Assembly (NCBI GenBank): GCA_947561585.1
Contig: CANNZV010000871.1
Location: forward strand, 142,946-206,945
Origin: Caprella mutica
Lineage: Eukaryota; Arthropoda; Malacostraca; Amphipoda; Caprellidae
Length of the DNA stretch: 64,000 nt
Direction: 5' to 3'
Notes under the pieces: generated by a model
What the model was told of the DNA's origin: nothing
What the model saw: only the letters and a program-made list of their open reading frames with translations
Database searches by the model: none
Translations under genes and position numbers: made by a program
Part shown: piece by piece, positions 1 through 12,000 of the stretch
Position numbering within the stretch: position 1 is the stretch's first letter
Layout of the letters: each line of letters opens with the position of its first letter

Positions 1-8
1 TTGTGCAG

Positions 9-3000
9 AGCAAAGAAGGTTGCCTGAAGCTGCTCTTAGAAGCGTGTCAGAAAGAAGGACTTACATTAGCAGATGTGCTGTTGAAGCCTGACAAATCTAG
101 TGAAACTCCCCTACACTGCGCTGCTATTAACCCTGATGGCCGGTATTTGAATATTCTTATGAAACACCTGAAGCAGGGCATGTTGGAACCCCTTGACTGT
201 AATAAGGTGATACTAATGGTAGTTACCTACATCCTCAAGGGCTAGAGCTAAATCTTATCCTTTCCACCAGACTTTTTCTTGAGCTCCTCTCACTTTTTCC
301 ACGAGAATATAAGAAAAAACGATATAATTATTATTTATTTTAGTTGGTATCCATGATACCTGCAGGTATCATGGATTAAATAATAATTATACGATTTATA
401 TCGTGTTTTCCTTGCATTACCGGCACATTAAAGATTCGTCTTTTCCTCGCATTAGGTACCTTAATTCTTTGCATTTTTTTTTCTCAATATAATTCATCTC
501 ATGGCCTTATTTTGGGACTCTTAACCCTCACCATTATTTGACATGTCAATTGGAAGATTTAATATTTAATCTTCAACAGAGAACCCCTCTTCACTGGGCA
601 GCTTTTTACGGTAACCACAATATAGTGAGTTTACTGCTGAAGGCAAAAGTGAACTGCTTCACTCAGGACAATGGCGGCAGAACTGCTCTTCACTATGCTG
701 TTCTCTCTCCCAAACACCTCCACACTCTCTCCAACCACCCCCTCCACCTCAATGTGGAGAACCACTCTCCTGCCAATGATGTGGAATGTATCAACAAGTT
801 GCTAAAATCCTCCCCATCGCTACTTAAGTGGAGGGTACGAAATAGCTAGTAATTTAGTCCTCATATAGTTTTCTGAAATTAAACATTTATAGGTTTCTAA
901 AATGAAATAATAAATTCGCCATCATTTTTCTTGGGATATCTGTAGCTACATGTTTTTTTATGCGTAATTTTACAATTTTGTGCTGGTAGATATTCAGCTA
1001 GTTACTACCCACAATGAATTAAATTCATAATAAGATTTTACCATAGCAATGTATGCCTCTGACTGTTTACATCAAGTAACTTTAGTCTAAATTTCTATTT
1101 TAAGGTATCTGTAACTAACAATAAACTTCTATATGGATATTAGTTTTCGTATCTACGCAGATATTTAGCTACTGAAGTATCAATTTATTTTACCCTCTTT
1201 CCCTTTAATAGGAAACGAAAAAGTATGAATGAATTAGTAAATAAACTATAGAGAATAAATGTAGCTCATGCAATCCCTTCACAGGATCACCAAGGAGTCA
1301 GTGCCCTCCACCTTGCCACAATTGATGACAGAAGCTCAGAGGTGCTCTCCTCCCTCCTGAACTCCTCCTCTGAAGTGGACATCATTGACAACAATGGCAT
1401 GACTCCTCTTCATTGGGCAGCCTCTAGGTAAAAAGAGAGGAGTTACTTTGGTTTTTATTTTCTGTAATCAAAAATTTATTACCGTATCATTTTTTTAAAG
1501 TCTAAATTTACTAACTAGGCTAAATGAAAGTTTATTTTTATTTTTTTGTTCTGAAAGTGTAATATCTGGAATCAACAAACCAGATATTACTACTTGATGT
1601 AGTAACCCTTCATTCACCTCCATAGCTACTTTATTCTCCTTCATAGCTACTTTATTCTCCTCCATAGCTACTTTATTCTCCTCCATAGCTACTTTATTCT
1701 CCTCCATAGCTACTTTATTCTCCTCCATAGCTACTTTATTCTCCTCCATAGCTTCTTTATTCTCCTCCATAGCTACTTTATTCTCCTCCATAGCTACTTT
1801 ATTCTCCTCCGTAGCTACTTTATTCTCCACCATAGCTACTTTATTCACTCACTACAGGGGAAATGTGATGAAAGTCAAAGAACTACTGAGAGCAGGTGCC
1901 AAACTAGATGCTTGTGACGACAGGAAAGCTACTCCTCTGCACTATGCTGCTTACAATAAACACTCTAAGTGTGTGCTGTTGGTGAGTTCTACAAGGAGGC
2001 TCTACAATATCTATATGAGTCACTTGATGTAGCTAACTATGTATTTATTCGCTAAATCTATAAATAGTTAAATTATAAATCGGCAATCGATCAACTATTA
2101 ATTTAAAAATTAAAAGAAATATGTTAAAAATATGTAAATGAATATATACTATTTATTTAAAGAAATATTTTCACTGGACTAGCAACCCATTGTTCAACAA
2201 ATCAGTTTTCATGCTCAGTTTTAAGTGACTAAAGTAAGATCAGAACAACAATAAAAAACAATACATCAAAATGATCAAATTCCCCAATATACTGGCGACT
2301 TTGGCCTTACTTTAAATCATGGGAAGGGATCAGCAAGGAGATTGGAAGTAATATTGGGCAATGGCAAGTCTGCAATTTTCAAAGTGTGTAGCTACATGTT
2401 GCCAAAGATTTTTGAATACATTTTTTTTAGGGAAAACATGTTTTGGCAAGATCTTGGCTCTTAATTAATTTCTACGATTACTTGCCAATCTGTATTTGGT
2501 GAACAAAAACCCTCTGACTTTTTCAAAAAGCTTAAAAAAATTACAACATATTTTCAATAATTTGTCTGATTCATCAACATTTCCCCAATGTAGCCTCCGT
2601 AATAAAACACATCTGTTTGTTATTTCAGTTGTCACAGCTTCAAGCGACTGCTGACGAAGGTAACTCTTCTGAAGCTCTCCTGTGGGCCTCTGCTGCCAAA
2701 GCTGATGAAGCCCTGTCAGTGATGATAAGACATGGAGTGAAGTTACTTCATCACAATAAGGTCAGTGATGATAAGACATGGAGTGAAGTTACTTCATCAC
2801 AATAAGGTTAGTGATGATAAGACATGGAGTGAAGTTACTTCATCACAATAAGGTTAGTGATGATAAGACATGGAGTGAAGTTACTTCATCACAATAAGGT
2901 TAGTGATGATAAGACATGGAGTTAAGTTACTTCATCACAATAAGGTTAGTGATGATGAGACACGGAGTGAAGTTACTTCATCACAATAAGGTTAGTGATG

Positions 3001-6000
3001 ATAAGACATGGAGTGAAGTTACTTCATCACAATAAGGTTAGTGATGATGAGACATGGAGTGAAGTTACTTCATCACAATAAGGTTAGTGATGATAAGACA
3101 CGGGGTGAAGTTACTTCATCACAATAAGGTTAGTGATGATAAGACACGGGGTGAAGTTACTTACTAATTGTGGTTTACATTTAATTGTTGTTTGTACTTG
3201 TGAATTGCCGTGAGTTGTGAATTGTTGTTAGTCATGACATTATTCTACAGTTTACTGGTCTGCTATATTTCTCTAAATTTTTTCAGTTATTTTAAAATCC
3301 CACTTATTTTAGTTAATTTATATTATGTTTATTTTTCAATGTATTTGTCAATTTTTAAATGAAGACATACATTATATTATTTCCATTCCTTCTAGATGGT
3401 GGAAATTAGTGACTACATTTTGCTACTCTAACTACTGCTCATTTTCAGAGCAATGAGTACTGGTGTCCCGCTCTTCACAACGCATCCGCCAAAGGCTTCA
3501 CCTCGACTGTGTCTCTCCTACTGCACTTGTGCCGGCTCCCAAACAGTGCTGACGATAATGGATGCACACCCCTGCACCTGGCAGCCTATGGTAGCTACTA
3601 GGGATGTACAGATTCTATCGGTATCGGTAGATTAGTAATACCAAGTAGTTATCGGTACTCGTATCGGAACAGCATATGGTAGCTACAGTACCTAGTTGTG
3701 AATAGGCACAGAGTAGTCATGGTCTTCTATGCCTCTGTACCTAATCACTTTGCCTATCTAAATCTGACTAGTAACCTACCTATTTTGTTATTAAATTCCT
3801 ATAGCTTGCGGTGAATTCTTGCACAGATAGTAAAGGTTACCTAGTTTTTTATTGTTAGAGAATTAATAGGCTAATTGTTAAAGATTTAAATAAAAGTTAT
3901 CAGTGGCATTCGTGAGTGCAGTCACTGGTGCTTGGGTCCCATTCGTCACATTCCTTGATAAGTGAATGCATTCACGGAGTAGCTTTTTTGCATTCATAAA
4001 CATAATCAATGACAGTGGTAGATGACTTCGTTCATGGAGCCACTTTTATTTCTTACTGCCTCTTTGAGTTCCTTGTTTTTAAACACTTTTGACGTCAGCG
4101 ATATGGCCTTTGGTTCCGAAACGGAAACAGACGGTAAACCCCTTAATACAAAAATTTATACAGCTAGATCAGTTAAATGAAGCATGACGTTGCATAAAAT
4201 GATTATATATTTTGTTATAGCTACTGCTTGTTGTTTTCAGGTTGCCATGCAAGTGTTGCCAAGCTACTCTTGAAAAGAGGGGCCACTCTTACTGTGAGGG
4301 ATAAGAGTGGATTCTATCCCATACATTACGCAGCTGTGGCGGGACATCTCTACACCACTGAGAAACTACTCAGAGCTGGTGAGAAAAACAGTAGAAACAA
4401 TAGCTAACAATAGCAACAATAGCTAGTAATAGTAACAATAGTTGCTTGATATTCCTCTAGCTATTATTGTTCCTCTTTAAAATTGGCTATTCAGGTTCAA
4501 CTACAGTTTCTTAGCTTGCTTTTAGAATAAAAAACGTTTTAAATTATAATAAACTTCTATATGTAAGTTCTGAGTTACCGGCCGGTTTCACATTTCCGAT
4601 CATGTAAGAAAAAGTATATAATAATTATCTCTTTACTTAAATTGGTATCCTTGATACTTAATTATAATAACTCTATTTCATTTTAATTTACGAGTTAAAT
4701 TATTCATTTTTCTTATAAATATAATCGAAAATGTGGAACCGTTCGAAAACTCAGAACTTATCCCTTTCTTTTCCAGCTTTGCTAATTAATTCCAATTTTA
4801 CCTGTATTTGTTTGACTGCTAGTTTCTTGTATCCTTATTTAATTCCATTTTTATTACCACTTTTGGTAAATTCCTAGTTCACGTCCCTTATTGATTTAGG
4901 GACACGAACCAGGAAGGGGGTATTTTTTATTTAATTTTTCTTAAATTTAATTTCTCGGATCTTTTCTGTTTGCTGGGTGCATTTGAAAATAATGCAATTA
5001 TAATTATATCATAAATACGCGTTGTTACCTAATGACCCCTTCTTTATGAGAATACCTTTCCTTGATAACGAAGATTGTAATGTGAAGTGGATTTGTAGAA
5101 ACCTTAATAATCGATATAATAATTTAAATAACGAGTAAAATTATAATTCATATATGATCGAAAATGTGAAACCGTCCGATAACTAAAAGAACGTATCCCA
5201 TTATTAAACAGATCTGCTTCCAAATCGCCATAGTGCCGATTCGTTCAAGGAAATTGTTTTTATAATTATATTATTATTATTTTATTTTCATATGCGCCCA
5301 GGAAACAGAAACGATTCAATTTCTCTATCTGATTAAAATATATTGAACTAATAAATATTAATTTAGCTGCAGAAAATCTAGTATCTTGACTACATATACA
5401 AATAATACCAAAAAGGAATATTTGAATTTGAAATTAAGCAAATTATCACAAACTAGTGTATTTGCCCGTTAAAAATAACGGGTCTCCAATAGTAATTCAT
5501 CACCCGTTGTTAAGTTATTTTTAGTAAATTAAAATAAAATTGATTTTTCTGCATAAACTGATACTTTTTTTCATAGAGAAAAACATTTAAAAAATTGAAT
5601 AAAAAATTTAAAACAGAAGAATTTAAATGTCAAGTTAATATATTCCCGTGCGTATCATAGTTACATTCTTTATGTTTAATACCCGTCGTGTAGATGCGGA
5701 CACCAAATAAATAAATAAATAAATAAACACACTAAGGAAATTATTAGTATAGAAGATTCAGAAAATTACTACAGATTTTATTATTTGTTAATCTATAAAT
5801 CAAATTTTTAAAAACACCATTAAATTAAGACGTTTACCCCCTTCCCAGTTCACGTCCCTAAATCAATTAGGGACGGAACTAGGAATTTACCGAACTTTCT
5901 TTGCCTGTTTAATCAATGACTTTTCGTGTATTTAATTAGAGTAGCTTTTATTTTAATTGTGAATGCTGTTCCTAATTATTGTAAAGGCCCCTTCAGGTAA

Positions 6001-9000
6001 CACTCTACCTAATTATTAACTATTTTTTATTAACATTAACAACGCTTTTATAAAGAGTAATAATCTCAACTACCAACTACCATCTTTCCTTTGGTTGGAC
6101 AAAAACCCCGTGCAAAATAATCCTGATCAATAAAAAAAGCCTTAATATAATAAGGTTAGGTTAGCGATCCAGTTGGGGGTCTGGGGAGCTTCTTCCCCTT
6201 TTGCCAAAATGGGGTATTTTTATAAAGTGTAACGTATAAAGTGGGGTATGTATAAAGTATACATTTTGATAGAGACGAAATGTATACTTAAGGTTCTTAG
6301 TTCAACTTTTTCATTTTGCACGGGGGTATTTGTCCTGTAAGGGCGGTACACACGTAGGATTTTTTAAGTCTTTCCACCAAACTTTTTGCTGCTAAGCTCC
6401 TACTTTTTCCACGAGAATATAAGAAAAAACAATATTATTGTTAATTATTTTAGTTGGTATCCATGATACCTGCAGGTATCATGGATACCAACTGAAATAA
6501 ATAATTATTATATCGCTTTTTCTTATATAGGAGGAGCTTAGCAAAAAGTCTGGTGGAAAGACTTGAAAAACCCTACGTGTGTACGGCCCTTGATGGTTCG
6601 TTTGTTTCTTTGCTAACCTTTGGCACGGTCTCCCCTCAAGGCAAGGACGTGTCTCTAGTAGACTATCAGGGTCGCTCCTGTCTCCACTTGGCGGCCATTA
6701 AAGGTTTCGTTCAAATACTCTATCTCTTCATCGAAAATAAAGCTGACGTGAACAGAGGGGACTACAAGGTGATTCTTTTTAAAATTGCGTCATAATCACA
6801 CTCGGGCAAGTGACGAATTATCGGACAGTTTCACATCTTCAATTATTTATATATTAACGTTTTTTGTTCGTTATTTTAGTTGGTATCCATGTTACTTTCA
6901 GGTATCATGGATACCAATTGTATCGAGTATAGAGGTACAAAATGTTGAATTATAAAGTTTTCTTATCCGATCGAAAATGTGAACTGTCCGATAACTTACT
7001 CACCTTACTCCTGTAAGTAACTAACGGTATCTTTTTGACTTTAGAGCTTATAAATGCGTCTCAATTATGGACGACAGGTGATATTTTTAAATTTTCAATG
7101 AAAATGAATCAAATTTCATCAAAATATTCCCTTAAATCAGAATCTTCTTCATTTCTTTTTAATCTAACATTTGTTTGCTGTTGATTCAGTGACTATTTCA
7201 TTAAAAGTAGTTTATGATGTTAGTTTAGTGACATCACTGTTTCACTCGTTAATAATAATTCTTACTTCTTCATTTTATTTACTGCACTCTAATTTAATGG
7301 AAATGTAATATGTGATTTATTATGATAAGTCGTACGGTGGTTCTGGTCAAGTGGTGAGCCAGTGGCCAAAATTGTATCGCATCTTGCAGGTCGCTTAATT
7401 CCTTATTTTTGGGCGTCATTTCAATGGAGTATACTGATATAACTGAAACAAAATAAGGTTTTCAGCGTCCTGCAATCGCTGCAACACTACCTCTCTCTAG
7501 TGTAGTTTATCATAACTCTATGGTTCTGGTACCTAACTCCATTTGCACACCTATGTGTAGTAGGTAGCTAGCATGCCTAAATGTGACGCACTTGTACTTC
7601 CCTTCAAATGTGTTTAGTGTGACGCACTTCTACACTATTCTTCTTTTCTAATGTTTGCTAAAAATAGTCTAAGCTTAAAGCTATTTAATAATATTACTAG
7701 TGTATGCGTGCCATTGAAAACGACAATATTTTTACGATATCAATTTTACGGACACTAATGGAAGTTTAATTAATGTATACAATAGCTAATTATTATCCCT
7801 GGCTTCACATTTACTACTACAATATTTTTAACTGAATATAATGAATTTAATTATCAAACTAGTGGTTTAAAATCATTATTGCCGATCCCCCCTTAATGTC
7901 CTGGTAGGCCTTCTTTTTGTTATATTGTAGCTTTTTAGGTATCTTTCCAATTCCTTCTGCATTAAAGCCTATAATATATCTATGAATAAGCACACTGACT
8001 GTGGATTAAATGTCCATCCTACTGACTTCATTTTTTTTTTCTGTGGCAGGGTAACAGTCCCCTCCACTATGCGGCTCGTAAGGGACACCTTGGTTGCGTC
8101 ACGGCCCTCCTGGAGGCAGGGGCTCATCACAGTCCCCTTCAGAAACACACCAGGTGAAGAACTTTACCCGTCATTTTATAAATTAAGGAAATTTAAAAAA
8201 ATTGAAATTTTTTAAAATTAAGAAATTTCTTAATTTTTTTTAATGATTTTTTTTTAAATTTAGGAGTTTTTTATATTACTGATACGTTTCTTTTTTAATA
8301 AAGTCTATTGTTTGAACAGCCTGACTCCCTTGGACAACGCTATAGCGTCCGATCGTAGTGACATAGCAAACGTTTTGCGCGAGAGTGGCGCCATCTCTGG
8401 TGAGGAAGTTAGACACGAAGCTGCTACCAAGATACAAAGGACTTGGCGAAAGAAGAAGAATATCTCCTCTGACCATAGTAGAATCTCCTCTTCAATCTCA
8501 ATAGCTAAGGATGCTAAGGGATCTGTGAAAGATGGTGCTAGCACCAATAAGGTTCAGTTTGGTCCACGCCTTGAAGTAAGAGCTACTCCCATATCTATGA
8601 TGAAGAATGATGCTATTGTGAGGAGCCGTAGTGCCGATCATAAGGTTAGTGTACTTCCTACGTCCATCCATGGGTAAAGACTGACTCCATCCATGGGTAA
8701 AGACTGACTGCATCCATGGGTAAAGACTTACTGCATCCATGGGTAAAGACTGACTGCATCCATGGGTAAAGACTGACTGCATCCAAGGGTAAAGACTGAC
8801 TGCATCCATGGGTAAAGACTGACTGCATCCATGAGTAAAGACTGACTGCATCCATGAGTAAAGACTGACTGCATCCATGAGTAAAGACTGACTGCATCCA
8901 TGAGTAAAGACTGACTGCATCCATGGGTAAAGACTGACTGCATCCATGGGTAAAGACTGACTGCATCCATGGGTAAAGACTGACTGCATCCATGGGTAAA

Positions 9001-12000
9001 GACTGACTGTATCCATGAGTAAAGACTGACTGCATCCATGAGTAAAGACTGACTGCATCCATAGGTAAAGACTGACTGCATCCATAGGTAAAGACTGACT
9101 GCATCCATGGGTAAAGACTGACTTCATCCATGGGTAAAGACTGACTGCATCCATGGGTAAAGACTGACTGCATCCATGGGTAAAGACTGACTGCATCCAT
9201 GGGTAAAGACTGACTGCATCCATGAATAAAGACTGACTGCATCCATGAATAAAGACTGACTGCATCCTTGAATAAAGACTGACTGCATCCTTGAATAAAG
9301 ACTGACTGCATCCTTGAATAAAGACTGACTGCATCCTTGAATAAAGACTGACTGCATCCTTGAATAAAGACTGACTGCATCCTTGAATAAAGACAGACGG
9401 CATCCTTGAATAAAGACTGACTGCATCCTTGAATAAAGACATACGGCATCCATGGGTAAAGACTGACTGCATCCATGGGTGAAGACTGAAGACAGACTGC
9501 ATCCATGAGTAAATAATGACTGCATCCATGAGTAAAGACTGACTGCATCCATGAGTAAAGACTGACTGCATCCATGAATAAAGACTGACTGCATCCATGG
9601 GTAAAGACTGACTGCATCCATGGGTAAAGACTGACTGCATCCCTGGATAAAGACTGACTGCATCCATGGGTAAAGACTGACTGCATCCATGGGTAAAGAC
9701 TGACTGCATCCATGGGTAAAGACTGACTGCATCCATGGGTAAAGACTGACTGCATCCATGGGTAAAGACTGACTGCATCCATGGGTAAAGACTGACTGCA
9801 TCCATGGATAAAGACTGACTGCATCCATGAGTAAAGACTGACTGCATCCATGGGTAAAGACTGACTGCATCCCTGGATAAAGACTGACTTCATCCAAGGG
9901 TAAACACGACTGTGTATGTATGATCAATTGAAATAAGGTTGAATAGTATTATATGCTCTTTTCTTATGTGGAACAGTCCGACAACTGAACTTACCATAAC
10001 TAATTTCAAATTCTGTTGATGTTTGTTATTGTTACAGAGTGTTACGAAGCACAAACCCACTAGGAGGGTGTCCAGTGCCTTTCATAGGGCCTCTCTCTCT
10101 CACTCCAGTAGTCAGGACATAGAGCTGCCTTCTATGTCAGACCTAGGGGTGGAACTTCAAGAGTCACTACAAAGTTATGGTGAGTAATTCGACAGTGTCT
10201 ATTCGGCTTGTCTGTAATAGGAACAAGGCAATACTGAGATAAATTTATGGTGGGGCCAATGAAGATTAAGATGATGATTCTCTCTGTGTATTATTATATC
10301 AGCTATTTCCTATTGAAGAGTAATACAGGGTGGGGCGTAAGTTTGGAAGCAATTTTTCAAACATTAATATAATTCTTAAAAAAAAGTTCTTAAGTAGGTG
10401 ATAGGGTTTGAACTATAGTAGAGACACTACATTATGACGTGGCAGTGTTATTTTTTACAAAAATTTAGTCAATTCAAAAATGTCAGACAAAAGAGAAGCC
10501 ATTATTGCTCTACACCGTGCCGGGAAGTCAGATTCCGTCATTTGAAAGACTCTCTCAATAGCGAGATCGACTGTTTGGAAGTGTGTGAAGCGTTTTAATG
10601 AGAGAGGAGACTTGACTGATCGTCCAAGAAGTGGTAGACCACGCTCACAACGCACCAAACAACTGATAAAATGTGCCCGAGAGAAGATTAGGAGGAACCC
10701 GAAAAAGTCAATACGATTGTTAGCCAAAACAGCTAATGTGAGTCCCAGAACAATGAGAAGAGTTGTCAAAGAAGACCTAAAGATGTCCTCTTTCACCCTC
10801 CAAAAGAGACAGACTCTGTCAGAAGCTGTAAAGTAAAAGAGATTGGAGAGAAGCAAAGCACTTCTGAGAGAATTGAAGTCTGGCACGGCTGGTGAAACGG
10901 TTTGGTCTGACGAAAAAATTTTCACAGTGGAAATGGCTCACAACCGGAGGAATGACAGAATAATTGGTAAAATTGCAAAAGACATCCCATACAACCAAAA
11001 AACTGTCCACAGAACCATGAAACCTGCTCCAGTAATGGTCTGGGCCGCCGTTTCAGAAACTTGGAGATCTCCTTTAATTTTTGTGGAAAAAGGCGCCAAA
11101 ATCAATGCTAAATGTTATATTGAGAATATTTTGACGCCAATGTTGGAGTCAGCTAAGGATCACTTCTGTAATGACACTCTATGGACATTTCAGCAAGACG
11201 GTGCGACTTCACATACTGCAAATGTCACTCAAAACTGGTGCCATGACCATCTTCCACGGTTTTGGTCCAAAGAAATGTGGCCTCCCTGCTCCCCAGATGT
11301 TAATCCTATGGACTTTTCGGTATGGTCCATTCTTGAATCAAAGGCCTGTGGTAAATTCCATCGCAGTGTGGATGATTTAAAGCGTTCGCTCCAGAGATCT
11401 TTGAAGGTAATTTCACAAGAACAGTTGCGTGCCGCAGTAGGAGGAGTTCGGAGGAGATTTGAGGCTGTTATTAAAAACAAGGGGGGACATTTTGAATAAA
11501 TTTATGATTTTTGAATTCTTAAAACCCTTATGTAATAATACATAACTGTAAATTATTAAATATATTTTTCGTTTGATTATAATATGCACTTTCATTTGCT
11601 TCCAAACTTACGCCCCACCCTGTACAAATTAAAAGAATTCCTTATCTCTTTGATTGATATCTATATATTCCTAATTCCTTTTTTAAACTATTCCGAAATT
11701 GCTTAATGCTAATTTAAAAGGATCCACTCCCAATTCTTATATGTTGATAATTACCATTTAAAGGCTTCCTTAATGTTTCTTCAGGTGAGAATTTTAAAAA
11801 GAACTCCAGAGTAGAAGACCCGTCAGTAGATCTCTACGAGACGGTAACTCTCTCACGGGCAGTACACCAACCAACGAACATTTGTGTCGCCCTCATGAAC
11901 TCTGCTCCTCCTTCAGCTAAACCTCCTCAATCTACACCCAGTCCACCTAAAATAGACGACACGGTTCCGGCGGATGAAAAGGTTCAAATTCAATCCAAGA

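Noticed and set aside
8498..9927. Minus-strand frames of 126-449 codons
   Set aside because: They follow from the 23-bp repeat, whose three-unit cycle is stop-free; three overlapping frames show the same peptide cycle, and they are antisense to an intron.
10585..10836. Separate small genes at 10585-10836 and 10843-11499
   Set aside because: They are one transposase frame split by a nonsense codon at 10834-10836.
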